Below, piece after piece: positions 28,662 to 35,880 of a stretch of DNA of 64,000 nucleotides. The position numbers and the translations under genes were made by a program. Position 1 is the first letter of the stretch; the number at the start of each line of letters is the position of its first letter. The notes under the pieces are model-generated. The model was not told the DNA's origin. It ran no database searches and worked only from the letters and a program-made list of their open reading frames with translations. Source of the DNA: Rhodococcus sp. SMB37 (GTDB lineage Bacteria > Actinomycetota > Actinomycetes > Mycobacteriales > Mycobacteriaceae); contig NZ_SLVY01000009.1 in assembly GCF_004345605.1 (NCBI RefSeq), positions 124,001-188,000 on the forward strand, written 5' to 3'.

Positions 28662-29360
28662 GTGACTCTCCTCGCCGCTCCGCACCCGCTGTTGCTGCCC
28701 GCCCCGGTCGTCTTGTTCGATCTCGACGGCACCCTGACCGATTCCGCGACGGGCGTGATCAACGGTTTCCTCCATGCCGCCGAGACTGTCGGTTTCGCCG
28801 TTCCCGACGGGAACCTCGAGTGGCTGCTCGGACCTCCCATGCGCGACACATTGCGCTCGTTCGGCCTCGGCGACGACGAGATCGAGCCGGGGTTGGCGGC
28901 CTACCGCGAGTACTACACCACCACAGGCTGGTCCGAGAACGCCCTGTTCGATGGCGTCGGCGCGATGCTCGCGGCCGTCCGCGGCACCGGCAGCCGCCTT
29001 GCGGTGGCGACCTCCAAGAACGAGTCTGCTGCTGTGCGGATTCTGGAACACTTCGGGATAGCGGACCACTTCGAGTTCATCGGCGGGGCCAGTGAGGACG
29101 GTGTCCGGCGCGCGAAGGCCGACGTAGTCGCGCACAGTCTCGCCGCGCTCGGTGTCGAAGCAGTCGATGCCGCGCAAGGCGGCACCTCCGATGTCGTGAT
29201 GGTCGGCGACCGAGAACACGACATCCACGGGGCCGGCCGGTTCGGGATTCCCACTCTGTTCGTCGAGTGGGGCTACGGCACCGAAGCCGAGGGGGCCGCA
29301 GCCGCGAAGACCGTTGCCGCCGTCGACGACCTCCAGCACCTCCTGACCGGCAAGCACTGA
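28662..29360 (+). CDS. ptkA: HAD hydrolase, PtkA-like
   Basis: A 232-residue haloacid-dehalogenase fold protein. Motif I is VVLFDLDGTLTDSATGV, motif II VATSKNE and motif III/IV VMVGDREHDIHGAGRFGI. In M. tuberculosis the syntenic HAD protein PtkA (Rv2232) acts as a tyrosine kinase on PtpA. Whether this one does is inference. Start is the GTG at 28662 (VTLLAAPHP), lacking the long N-terminal extension of the mycobacterial protein. One base separates it from ptpA. Confidence 0.85.
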   Translation: MTLLAAPHPLLLPAPVVLFDLDGTLTDSATGVINGFLHAAETVGFAVPDGNLEWLLGPPMRDTLRSFGLGDDEIEPGLAAYREYYTTTGWSENALFDGVGAMLAAVRGTGSRLAVATSKNESAAVRILEHFGIADHFEFIGGASEDGVRRAKADVVAHSLAALGVEAVDAAQGGTSDVVMVGDREHDIHGAGRFGIPTLFVEWGYGTEAEGAAAAKTVAAVDDLQHLLTGKH

Positions 29361-29361
29361 T

Positions 29362-29865
29362 ATGACTGGAACAAGCGACATGCCTGGGACAGGCGTGACC
29401 GGGGCACGCATGCTGCATGTGACGTTCGTCTGCACCGGCAACATCTGCCGCTCGCCGATGGCCGAGAAGATCTTCCTCGAGCACCTGCGACGAGAAGGTC
29501 TCGACGACCGGGTCCGAGTGAGCAGCGCAGGCACCCACGGTTGGCACATCGGCTCCGACGCCGACCCCCGCACCGACGCCATCCTGCAGAGGCACGGATA
29601 TCCGACCGGGCACCGCGCCGCGAAACTCGGCGACGACCATCTGTCGGCCGATCTGGTGGTGGCGCTCGCGACCGGCCACGACCGCGAACTCGCGGTGCTC
29701 GGCGTCCCGAACGAGCGTCGAGTGTTGCTACGTCTCTTCGATTCGGACGCCGACGACGACTCGGTTCCCGACCCGTATTACGGCGGGCTTGCCGCATTCG
29801 AGCAGGTACGGGAACAGATCGAAGCGTGCATGCCCGGTCTGCTCGACTGGGTGCGACAGCAGTGA
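29362..29865 (+). CDS. ptpA: low-molecular-weight protein tyrosine phosphatase
   Basis: A 167-residue phosphatase with the CX5R P-loop in TFVCTGNICRSPMAEKIF and the general-acid Asp in DPYYGG. A possible alternative start is the ATG 16 codons in (MLHVTFVCTGN), which matches the family's usual N terminus better. Co-transcribed with the PtkA-like HAD gene, as in mycobacteria, where PtpA is secreted and attacks host targets. No export role can be read from this sequence. Confidence 0.92.
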   Translation: MTGTSDMPGTGVTGARMLHVTFVCTGNICRSPMAEKIFLEHLRREGLDDRVRVSSAGTHGWHIGSDADPRTDAILQRHGYPTGHRAAKLGDDHLSADLVVALATGHDRELAVLGVPNERRVLLRLFDSDADDDSVPDPYYGGLAAFEQVREQIEACMPGLLDWVRQQ

Positions 29866-29893
29866 GATACGCATCACGGTCTACCGTGGACCT

Positions 29894-30778
29894 GTGCGTC
29901 GACTGTCATTTCTCCTCCGCCCGAGCTGGCTTGTCCTCGCTCTGGTAGTGGTTGGCTTCGCATACGCATGCTTCACAGTGCTGGCGCCGTGGCAGCTCGG
30001 CAAGAACACGAGCACAGGTGAACGCAACGAGCGCATCGCGGAGTCCGTGTCGCAGAACCCGGTGCCCGTGGGCGAACTGTTCGGCGACGGCGGTGCGACC
30101 GTCGAGACCGAATGGCGGCGGGTGATCGCAGCGGGGAGTTACGTCCCGGATTCGGATGTCCTGGTGCGGCTGCGGAGCAGCGAGTCCAAGCCTGCCTACG
30201 AGGTCCTCACCCCGTTCGTGCTCGACGACGGAAGGACCGTCCTCGTCGACCGCGGCTACGTGCGTCCTGTCGAGGGCACTGCGGTGCCCGAGATTCCTGA
30301 GGCACCGACCGGATCGGTCGCTCTCGAGGCACGAATCCGCATGTCGGAGGGCACCGTCGAAGAGCGAGATCCCTTCACCGACGCTGGTTATCTGCAGGTC
30401 TACTTCATCGACTCGGGCCAGATCGCAGAGGCGTCGGGGCTCGACCTCGTCGACGGATACCTTCAGCTCGATCCGGAGCAACCCGGCGTCCTCGAGGCGA
30501 AGGCGCTGCCTCAACTCGATGCCGGCCCCTACCTGTCCTACGGGTTGCAGTGGCTCGCATTCGGCATCATGGCGCCCCTCGGGCTCGCATACTTCGTCTG
30601 GGCGGAGATTCGGGAACGTCGCAAGGCGAAGGCGCGGGACACCGATGAGGCCGCCCCCGCCGTGCCGGAACCTCCGTCGAACGACACGACGATCGTGCGT
30701 TCGGGTTCGGTGCGTTCCACCTCGACAGCTCGTACCACCAGCGACAAGCTGGCCGACCGATACGGCGGGCACCGGTGA
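29894..30778 (+). CDS. SURF1-family protein
   Basis: A 294-residue membrane protein with two transmembrane helices bracketing an extracytoplasmic domain: RPSWLVLALVVVGFAYACF near the start and SYGLQWLAFGIMAPLGLAYF near residues 220-240. Inside are the SURF1 landmarks LAPWQLGKN and VLVDRGYVRP. SURF1 proteins assist cytochrome c oxidase assembly. The GTG at 29894 gives a proper N-in hydrophobic start, and Rv2235 is the positional equivalent. The C-terminal cytoplasmic tail is low-complexity. Confidence 0.9.
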   Translation: MRRLSFLLRPSWLVLALVVVGFAYACFTVLAPWQLGKNTSTGERNERIAESVSQNPVPVGELFGDGGATVETEWRRVIAAGSYVPDSDVLVRLRSSESKPAYEVLTPFVLDDGRTVLVDRGYVRPVEGTAVPEIPEAPTGSVALEARIRMSEGTVEERDPFTDAGYLQVYFIDSGQIAEASGLDLVDGYLQLDPEQPGVLEAKALPQLDAGPYLSYGLQWLAFGIMAPLGLAYFVWAEIRERRKAKARDTDEAAPAVPEPPSNDTTIVRSGSVRSTSTARTTSDKLADRYGGHR

Positions 30779-30831
30779 CCACGTCCTGCCACACGGCACT
30801 GCCCGGTGCTTCACCACACGAGGAGTTCCCG

Positions 30832-31206
30832 ATGTACTCGACCGTCGACGACTACCTGGCCGACAAGGACCCCGCGGCCGTCGACGCATTCCGGAAATTC
30901 CGCACCCTGGTCCTCGCGCTGGGTGACGACGTCGAAGAGACGGTGCACACCTCGGAGATCTCGTGGGCTCGGGCGTCCTCATCGACGCCGAGAGTGTTCG
31001 CAGCAGCATTCCTGTACGCCACCCGCCTCGAAGTGGCCCTGGACCTCTCCCGGCGCGTCCACCACCCGACCTTGCGTGAGGCGTACCCCACGACGGGCAG
31101 GGTCACCACTCATCGCTTGAGTCTCTCGTCGGCAGACGACTTGGACGACGGGTTCTGCGCTCTGCTGGCAGAGGCATACAACACTGCCTCGATCACCGCC
31201 GGGTAG
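30832..31206 (+). CDS. DUF5655-like small protein
   Basis: A 124-residue soluble protein (MYSTVDDYLADKDPAAVDAF ...). Its core, EETVHTSEISWARASS..VFAAAFLYATRLEVALDL, fits the DUF5655/DUF1801-like group of unknown function. The ATG at 30832 has GAGGAG 7 bases upstream, so it is preferred over an in-frame GTG overlapping the SURF1 stop. Probably co-transcribed with the SURF1-like gene. Confidence 0.65.
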   Translation: MYSTVDDYLADKDPAAVDAFRKFRTLVLALGDDVEETVHTSEISWARASSSTPRVFAAAFLYATRLEVALDLSRRVHHPTLREAYPTTGRVTTHRLSLSSADDLDDGFCALLAEAYNTASITAG

Positions 31207-31243
31207 TTCGGAAGATCCGGCGCGCCGGCGACGTCCTCCGCTG

Positions 31244-31978
31244 TTACGGTCGCCCCAGCCGCGTCTCGAGTCCGTCCAGGATCAACTCAAGCCCGAATTC
31301 GAAGTTCTCCTCCCAGGTGGAATCGAACGTGTTCTCGGACAGCTCTGCCATTGCCGGGAATCGTCCCGAGCTCATCACTCGATTCAAAGTGGGCAGCTGG
31401 TAGGTCCAGAACTCGTCGTCCGACATTCCCGACTCCGACGATGCGTTGAGCCACAGGAGTTCCTGCCGCACGGTGCCGGTGACGTAGGAGTCGATCACCG
31501 TCGCAAGGTTCATCTTCTCCTGGTCACTCAAGGACAAGTTCTTCACTCCGGTCAAGAACAGATTCAGGTCCGCGACACTGTTGGGCCCCAATACCGGTCG
31601 GCTCCAGTTCACCTGCAGCGCCCACGAATGGGTGATGTAGAGCTTTCGTGCCTCGCGAGCAGTAGTGGACAAGAACTCCCGCCACCCCCGCTCAGCGGCG
31701 GTCCTCCTCGCTTGCGAAGGGCCGACCACGGCATCGAGCATCAGGTCCAGCAGTTCCGCCTTCGAGGGCACGTAGCGATACAGCGACATGGTGCCCACGT
31801 CGAGTTTCTGTGCCAGTTTTCGCATCGACAGCGCTTCGATTCCGTCGGTATCCGCGAGTTCGATGCCGGCGGTGACGATCTGCCCCAGCGTGAGCCGGGA
31901 CTTGGGGCCCTTCGCCCGCTCAGGAAGGCCTTCCCACAACAGTTGAAGGCTCCTGGCCAGCGGATTCCGATCGGTCAC
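31244..31978 (-). CDS. TetR-family regulator of the ABC exporter
   Basis: A 244-residue regulator. N-terminal HTH: LGQIVTAGIELADTDGIEAL, then SMRKLAQKLDVGTMSLYRYV and PSKAELLDLMLD. The large C-terminal domain resembles the TetR_C class found beside drug exporters. I choose the GTG at 31978 because AGGAG lies 5 bases upstream; a GTG two codons earlier would overlap that site. Divergent from the ABC genes, with a perfect palindrome between them, so it very likely represses the exporter. Confidence 0.88.
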   Translation of the reverse strand: MTDRNPLARSLQLLWEGLPERAKGPKSRLTLGQIVTAGIELADTDGIEALSMRKLAQKLDVGTMSLYRYVPSKAELLDLMLDAVVGPSQARRTAAERGWREFLSTTAREARKLYITHSWALQVNWSRPVLGPNSVADLNLFLTGVKNLSLSDQEKMNLATVIDSYVTGTVRQELLWLNASSESGMSDDEFWTYQLPTLNRVMSSGRFPAMAELSENTFDSTWEENFEFGLELILDGLETRLGRP

Positions 31979-32048
31979 GAACACTCCTAGCGTTAAACCC
32001 CTTGCTTACTGCGCACACCGTACGCTACCGTGCTGCGTGCATCGCATG

Positions 32049-32063
32049 GCGTACGTCGTACGC
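32049..32063. promoter_or_regulatory. TetR operator palindrome
   Basis: GCGTACG-T-CGTACGC, a perfect 15-bp inverted repeat located 22 bases before the exporter ATG, in the region shared with the divergent TetR gene. A related imperfect stretch (CACCGTACGCTACCGTG) lies about 30 bp upstream and may be a second site. Size and location suit a TetR dimer site. Confidence 0.65.
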
Positions 32064-32085
32064 AACAATGAGGGGAGATGCGGAG

Positions 32086-33051
32086 ATGAATTCAGGACCG
32101 GCCGTCCAGGCCACCGGCCTGATCAAACGGTACAAAGACAAGATCGCGCTCGATGGAGTCGACCTCCTCGTACCCCGTGGAACAGTCCACGGTCTACTCG
32201 GCCCCAATGGCGCGGGCAAGACCACGACGGTGCGAATCCTGGCCACCCTCACCGACGCCGACGGCGGTACCGCCACCGTGGCGGGATTCGACGTGGCGAA
32301 CCAGCCCCGCGAAGTCCGCCGCAGAATTGGGTTGACAGGCCAGCAGACCGCCGTGGACGACCTGATGACGGCGCGCCAGAACCTCACCATGTTCGGCAGA
32401 CTCTTCCGGCTCGACAAGACGGACGCTCAGCGCCGCGCCGACGAGCTACTGGATATCTTCGGACTCACCGACGCCGCCGGCCGATCACCCAAGAAATTCT
32501 CCGGTGGCATGCGCCGCCGACTCGACCTCGCAGCCTCGATGATCCTGGCCCCCCAGGTCCTGTTCCTCGACGAGCCGACCACCGGTCTGGACCCCGCCGG
32601 GCGCCGGGAGGTGTGGGAGGCAGTGCGGAACCTGGCGGACGCGGGCACAACCGTGCTGCTGACAACCCACTATCTGGATGAAGCCGACAAGCTGTGCGAC
32701 CGGATCAGTGTGATCGACCAGGGCCGGAACTTCATCGAGGACACCCCTGCTGCGCTGAAACGGCGGATCGGGGACGAGCGACTGGAGCTGGTTGCCCACG
32801 ATCCGACCGAACTGGCCAGGGCCGCCGAAGTCATCGTCCGCGTCCTGGACGCCGCCGCGGACGTGGAGGAGGCCGAGGGGCGCCTGAGCATCCCGGTGCC
32901 CGACGGCGTCGCCGCGCTGACATCAGTGGCTGCCGCCATCCGGGCCGAAGACATCGACATCGCCGACATCGGACTGCGCCGTCCGACTCTCGACGAGGCA
33001 TTCCTGTACCTGACTTCCGCCGCAAGAGGCACTCTCGAGGAGACGCGATGA
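32086..33051 (+). CDS. ABC exporter ATP-binding subunit (DrrA-like)
   Basis: A 321-residue ATPase. Walker A GPNGAGKTTTVRIL, Q-loop TGQQTAVDDLMT, signature FSGGMRRRLDLA, Walker B VLFLDEPTTGLD and switch His TTHYLDEADKL are intact. The C-terminal extension (LRRPTLDEAFLYLT) is typical of DrrA-type drug/polyketide exporters. The ATG at 32086 has GGGGAG upstream; an ATG at 32068 is an alternative. Its stop overlaps the permease start (ATGA). Substrate unknown, probably a hydrophobic toxic compound. Confidence 0.92.
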   Translation: MNSGPAVQATGLIKRYKDKIALDGVDLLVPRGTVHGLLGPNGAGKTTTVRILATLTDADGGTATVAGFDVANQPREVRRRIGLTGQQTAVDDLMTARQNLTMFGRLFRLDKTDAQRRADELLDIFGLTDAAGRSPKKFSGGMRRRLDLAASMILAPQVLFLDEPTTGLDPAGRREVWEAVRNLADAGTTVLLTTHYLDEADKLCDRISVIDQGRNFIEDTPAALKRRIGDERLELVAHDPTELARAAEVIVRVLDAAADVEEAEGRLSIPVPDGVAALTSVAAAIRAEDIDIADIGLRRPTLDEAFLYLTSAARGTLEETR

Positions 33052-33908
33052 CCACCACGACACCCGCGCTCGCCGAGACCACAGCTCCGGAGACCACCGG
33101 TTCACGTCTGATCTGGGCCGCACGCGACTGCTGGACCATTGTGCTCCAAGAGTTCACCCACCTGATCCGCCAGCCCAGCACGTTCGCCTGGCAAATCGGC
33201 TTCCCGGTGGTGATGGTGCTGATGTTCGTCTACGTTTTCGGGTCGGCGATGGACGTCACCGGCCAGGGCGCCGGTGAAGGCTATGTGGATTTCGCCATGC
33301 CCGGAATGTTTGCCATGACAATGGCGCTGGGGTTCATGGACACTGCCTATGCGGTGACCCACAACAAGGAGAAGGGCTTCATGGATCGATTCCGGTCGAT
33401 GCCGATGTCTCCTTCCGCGCCTGTGACCGGGCGCGCACTGTCCGATGTCATCCGAGCGGCGCTGGACCTGGTGATCATCGCCGGGGTGGCTTTGCTGATC
33501 GGCTGGCGATCGGGCGGCAGTCTCGGAGCAACGTTGCTGGCCTTCGCGCTGCTGCTCTGGTTGAGGCTGGCTTTGATACTCGTGGGCATCTACCTGGGGC
33601 TGTGCATCACCAATACCGAAACCGCTGGAATGCTCTTCGCAGTGGCATTTCCCTTGGGATTCATCTCGTCGGTCTTCACCCCGCCGGAGATGATGCCCGG
33701 CTGGCTGGGCGCGATCGCGGCGTGGAATCCGGTTTCGTCGACGGCGACAGCGATCCGCGAACTGTTCCAGACCCCTGGCATCGACTATCTGGAGCCGGCC
33801 TACTGGATCGACGGCCACGCTCTGCCGGCAGCCATCATCTGGCCTGTGGTGATCATGTTGATCTTCGGGCCGTTGGCGGTCCGCCAGTTCAAGTCGCTGA
33901 GCCGGTAG
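33048..33908 (+). CDS. ABC-2 exporter permease (DrrB-like)
   Basis: A 286-residue ABC-2 type permease with six predicted membrane helices. Motifs: FTHLIRQPSTFAWQIGFPVV, YVFGSAMD, the amphipathic KGFMDRFRSMPMSPSAPVTG loop and VFTPPEMMPGWLGAIAAWNP, all typical of DrrB-like exporters. Starts within the ATPase stop codon (ATGA) and is followed by a strong terminator hairpin. Partner of the preceding ATPase. Confidence 0.92.
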   Translation: MTTTTPALAETTAPETTGSRLIWAARDCWTIVLQEFTHLIRQPSTFAWQIGFPVVMVLMFVYVFGSAMDVTGQGAGEGYVDFAMPGMFAMTMALGFMDTAYAVTHNKEKGFMDRFRSMPMSPSAPVTGRALSDVIRAALDLVIIAGVALLIGWRSGGSLGATLLAFALLLWLRLALILVGIYLGLCITNTETAGMLFAVAFPLGFISSVFTPPEMMPGWLGAIAAWNPVSSTATAIRELFQTPGIDYLEPAYWIDGHALPAAIIWPVVIMLIFGPLAVRQFKSLSR

Positions 33909-33948
33909 GTCACCGACGAGCGGGGCCATCCCCGAGGAGCGTGTCCGA

Positions 33949-33982
33949 AGTGTGTCCACGAATGCAGTGTGTCCACGAATGC
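33949..33982 (+). repeat. perfect 17-bp tandem repeat
   Basis: AGTGTGTCCACGAATGC occurs twice without a gap, just after the permease gene and directly before the terminator hairpin, about 50 bp outside the prophage junction. It may be a recent slippage duplication or a protein-binding array. Nothing shows which. Confidence 0.8.
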
Positions 33983-33983
33983 T

Positions 33984-34021
33984 GGAAGGGCACCTCCCGG
34001 TTTCCCGGAAGGTGCCCTTCC
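33984..34021. terminator. terminator hairpin after the ABC operon
   Basis: A 12-bp perfect inverted repeat (GGAAGGGCACCT with AGGTGCCCTTCC) with a 14-nt loop, placed 75 bases after the permease stop. No long T run, as is usual for high-GC actinobacterial terminators. It would also lie just past the 3' end of the tRNA gene that served as the phage attachment site. Confidence 0.75.
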
Positions 34022-34034
34022 CCTGCACTGACAC

Positions 34035-34057
34035 TGGTGGGCGCGGAGGGTTTCGAA
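34035..34057 (-). other. attL: candidate prophage attachment site: displaced tRNA 3' end
   Basis: Read on the minus strand, this 23-bp segment is the 3' end of a tRNA: T-loop TTCGAAA, T-stem half CCCTC, acceptor half CGCGCCC, then ACCA. The sequence 5' of it (GTGGT) does not pair with CCCTC, and no tRNA body follows. That is what remains at one prophage end when integration restores the tRNA at the other end, which lies beyond the window. The anticodon cannot be told. Confidence 0.7.
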
Positions 34058-34215
34058 ACCACTCGCTACCTGGGACTATGCGCTGATCGGAGCGTTGCAC
34101 CCCGGCTGGCCTGATGGATCGATCCACCCTCATATGACGGCAACTATCCGGTTCTGTCGTCATCGCCCGCCCCCACTGTCCGGAAACTGTCCGAACAAAT
34201 GGAGGGACCACTCTC

Positions 34216-34881
34216 GTGAAGACACTTCGTGTATCGCCCAGTGACACTGTCTTGATCTACGGGCTCGGTATCGCCGCACTCGCCTTGTCCTATACCGCGC
34301 TCGCCGACCTCGCAGCCCGGGCCGGACTCGGCGACTGGCAGTCGGCGGTGTGGCCGCTCGTCGTCGACGGACTCATCATTGCCGCGACCAGAGTGGTCGT
34401 GACGCTCGTCGACGGGGACGCACGCCGGTACGGATGGGTGTTGCTGTGGTCCGCGGTCGTGGTCTCGATCGCAGGGAACGCCGCGCACCTACTCCTGCCG
34501 CCGGGGCCGGTGCATCCGGCGGTCGCGACGGCGGTGGCGGTGGTGCCGCCGGTGGCTGCACTCGCGGTGACGCACCTGGCGATCGTGCGGGCGAGGGCGC
34601 GCGCACACGTCGAAACCGGGGGTGAAAGTATGCCAGAAAATATGCCAGCGACGGTGGATGACGCACTCATGACGCATGCGTCAGCGCAGCTCAGCGTCGT
34701 ATCCGAGGAACCCGCTCCCCCGCCGGCCGACGAGGCTGACGCACCGACCGACGCGGGTGACGCACTGCGTCATCGCGCGCGCCAGCTCCGCACCGAAGGG
34801 TGGAGCAACTACGCGATCGGCGAAGAGATCGGGAAGTCAGAGGCAACAGTTCGGCGGTGGCTGGCGACAGCTGCGTCGTAG
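34216..34881 (+). CDS. DUF2637 membrane protein with C-terminal HTH
   Basis: A 221-residue protein. About four transmembrane helices in residues 8-120 (SDTVLIYGLGIAALALSYTA, then VWPLVVDGLIIAATRVVV and others) form the DUF2637 region often found in actinobacterial phages, plasmids and ICEs. The cytoplasmic C terminus ends in an HTH-like segment (RQLRTEGWSNYAIGEEIGKS, then EATVRRWL). Such proteins may link DNA transactions to the membrane; function unproven. GTG start at 34216 with GGAGGG 9 bases upstream. First gene inside the prophage end. Confidence 0.8.
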   Translation: MKTLRVSPSDTVLIYGLGIAALALSYTALADLAARAGLGDWQSAVWPLVVDGLIIAATRVVVTLVDGDARRYGWVLLWSAVVVSIAGNAAHLLLPPGPVHPAVATAVAVVPPVAALAVTHLAIVRARARAHVETGGESMPENMPATVDDALMTHASAQLSVVSEEPAPPPADEADAPTDAGDALRHRARQLRTEGWSNYAIGEEIGKSEATVRRWLATAAS

Positions 34882-34956
34882 CCGTCGTCCGCCCCACTGC
34901 TTGCCGAATCCACTGCGGCTTCTCCACCACTAGGTGACAACCTGAGCCGAATAGAC

Positions 34957-34991
34957 GTAACAGAAGACGTTACAGAAGGGATTATCCGGGC
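34957..34991 (+). promoter_or_regulatory. conserved 35-bp leader element, copy 1
   Basis: The 35 bp before the DUF4236 gene begin GTAACAGAAGACGTTAC and end TCCGGGC directly before the ATG. A copy of the same length, about three quarters identical, precedes the membrane protein gene at 54856. GTAAC/GTTAC half-sites suggest a bound regulator or a shared promoter. The common ending at the ATG also fits a leaderless or short-leader start. Confidence 0.55.
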
Positions 34992-35426
34992 ATGGCACAG
35001 TTCAGGAAGTCGAAGAAGTTGGGACCCATCCGGATTACAGCATCCAAGCGCGGCCTGAGCACCTCCGTGGGCGCCGGCCCGCTACGTGTCAGCCGCGGCG
35101 CAGACGGAAAGACCCGCCGCACCGTGCGAGTCCCCGGCACCGGCGTGTACGACACAAAGGTCGTCGGCGGGAAGAAGTCGGCACCTCAACGGTCGAACTC
35201 GGGAAGTGCAGCACCCACTCCGCAGCGGACCATCGACCCCAACTCGGGGGTGGAGAAACTCCTCGCCGTCATCGGTTGGGTTGTCGTGGCCGTCGCAGTG
35301 ATCATGCTGATCGCCGGTATTGCAGATGGGGCGTTCGGGGTGATTGTCGTCGGGTTGATTCTCGGCGGCCTGGGTCGGTTGGTCGTTGCGAGGCGGCGGA
35401 AGTCGAAGATTGAGCATTCTGACTGA
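34992..35426 (+). CDS. DUF4236-domain membrane protein
   Basis: A 144-residue protein. The N terminus FRKSKKLGPIRITASKRGLS followed by TSVGAGPLRVSR is the DUF4236 signature. The C-terminal half has two hydrophobic helices (VIGWVVVAVAVIMLIAGIAD and FGVIVVGLILGGLGRLVV) and a basic tail. Function unknown. Preceded by the 35-bp element also found at 54821 and followed by a structured hairpin, so it looks like an independently expressed prophage accessory (moron) gene. Confidence 0.75.
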   Translation: MAQFRKSKKLGPIRITASKRGLSTSVGAGPLRVSRGADGKTRRTVRVPGTGVYDTKVVGGKKSAPQRSNSGSAAPTPQRTIDPNSGVEKLLAVIGWVVVAVAVIMLIAGIADGAFGVIVVGLILGGLGRLVVARRRKSKIEHSD

Positions 35427-35460
35427 GCTGGTTTGCCGTTCCCGGTAGCCTGGCTTCTCG

Positions 35461-35500
35461 CGTGGGCGGTGGGGCTTCGGCCCGGGAAGCACCGCCCACG
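35461..35500 (+). ncRNA. structured RNA motif, copy A (GGGAAG bulge, UNCG loop)
   Basis: An 11-bp outer stem (CGTGGGCGGTG with CACCGCCCACG) encloses a 4-bp inner stem GGGC-TTCG-GCCC and a 3'-side bulge GGGAAG. A second copy at 56324-56367 keeps the bulge, the outer stem length and a UNCG tetraloop while both stems differ by compensating changes. The UNCG loops argue for transcription on the plus strand. It sits 35 bases after the DUF4236 stop. I do not recognise it as a known family. Confidence 0.6.
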
Positions 35501-35520
35501 TCCAACGCTATGATCATGAC

Positions 35521-35572
35521 GCCCCGGCGGGTGGAGTCTCTCTGACAAGTGCTCCCTGGTTCCCGCCGGGGC
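35521..35572. terminator. long-loop GC hairpin after the repressor gene
   Basis: GCCCCGGCGGG pairs with CCCGCCGGGGC across a 30-nt loop, directly beyond the stop of the minus-strand HTH gene (35577). Probably the terminator of that gene. It could also serve the opposing plus-strand DUF4236 transcript. Confidence 0.6.
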
Positions 35573-35576
35573 TCTC

Positions 35577-35792
35577 CTACTTCCTGCGTCCGTCGCGGAT
35601 CTGATACATGCGCGGTGCAGAGAGGCCTGCGGCCGCGGCCATCTTCGATGCCGTAAGGCCGGCGTCGAATCCGTCCCTGACGAGATGTCTGATCTCGGTG
35701 TCGATCTCGGCGAGTTCGGCTTCCAGTCGGGCCTTCTTATCTCGCTGCTCGGCGAGCTTCGCAATGATGTCCACCTGGTGAATATAGCGCAC
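35577..35792 (-). CDS. small HTH protein, probable phage repressor
   Basis: 71 residues. The N-terminal two thirds is a predicted helix/coiled coil (IIAKLAEQRDKKARLEAELA), probably for dimerisation, and the C terminus is a helix-turn-helix, TASKMAAAAGLSAPRMYQIR. Start at the GTG at 35792, or a GTG six codons later; no strong ribosome binding site. It faces a 34-bp palindrome containing promoters for both directions, so it probably represses the rightward small-gene operon and itself (inference). Confidence 0.7.
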   Translation of the reverse strand: MRYIHQVDIIAKLAEQRDKKARLEAELAEIDTEIRHLVRDGFDAGLTASKMAAAAGLSAPRMYQIRDGRRK

Positions 35793-35814
35793 TTACATTA
35801 CTTGCCCTGCTGGG

Positions 35815-35851
35815 TTGCACTTCAAACTATAGCGCGCTATAGTTTGAAGTG
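35815..35851. promoter_or_regulatory. 34-bp perfect palindrome with overlapping face-to-face promoters
   Basis: 35818-35851 is a perfect palindrome with half CACTTCAAACTATAGCG. On the plus strand TTGCAC (35815) is 17 bp from TATAGT (35838), a near-consensus promoter for the gene at 35881. On the minus strand the symmetric TATAGT (35831-35826) is preceded by TGACAC at 17 bp (or CTGACA at 18), a promoter for the repressor. A related half-site ATAGCGCACTT lies near 35783. This looks like the operator of the left-arm switch. Confidence 0.8.
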
Positions 35852-35880
35852 TCAGAGAGACCAGCACCAAGGAGCCCAAC

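Noticed and set aside
30775-30831. Earlier GTG start for the DUF5655-like protein, overlapping the SURF1 stop
   Set aside because: The internal ATG has GAGGAG at ideal spacing and begins the conserved domain; the extra 19 residues do not fit the family.
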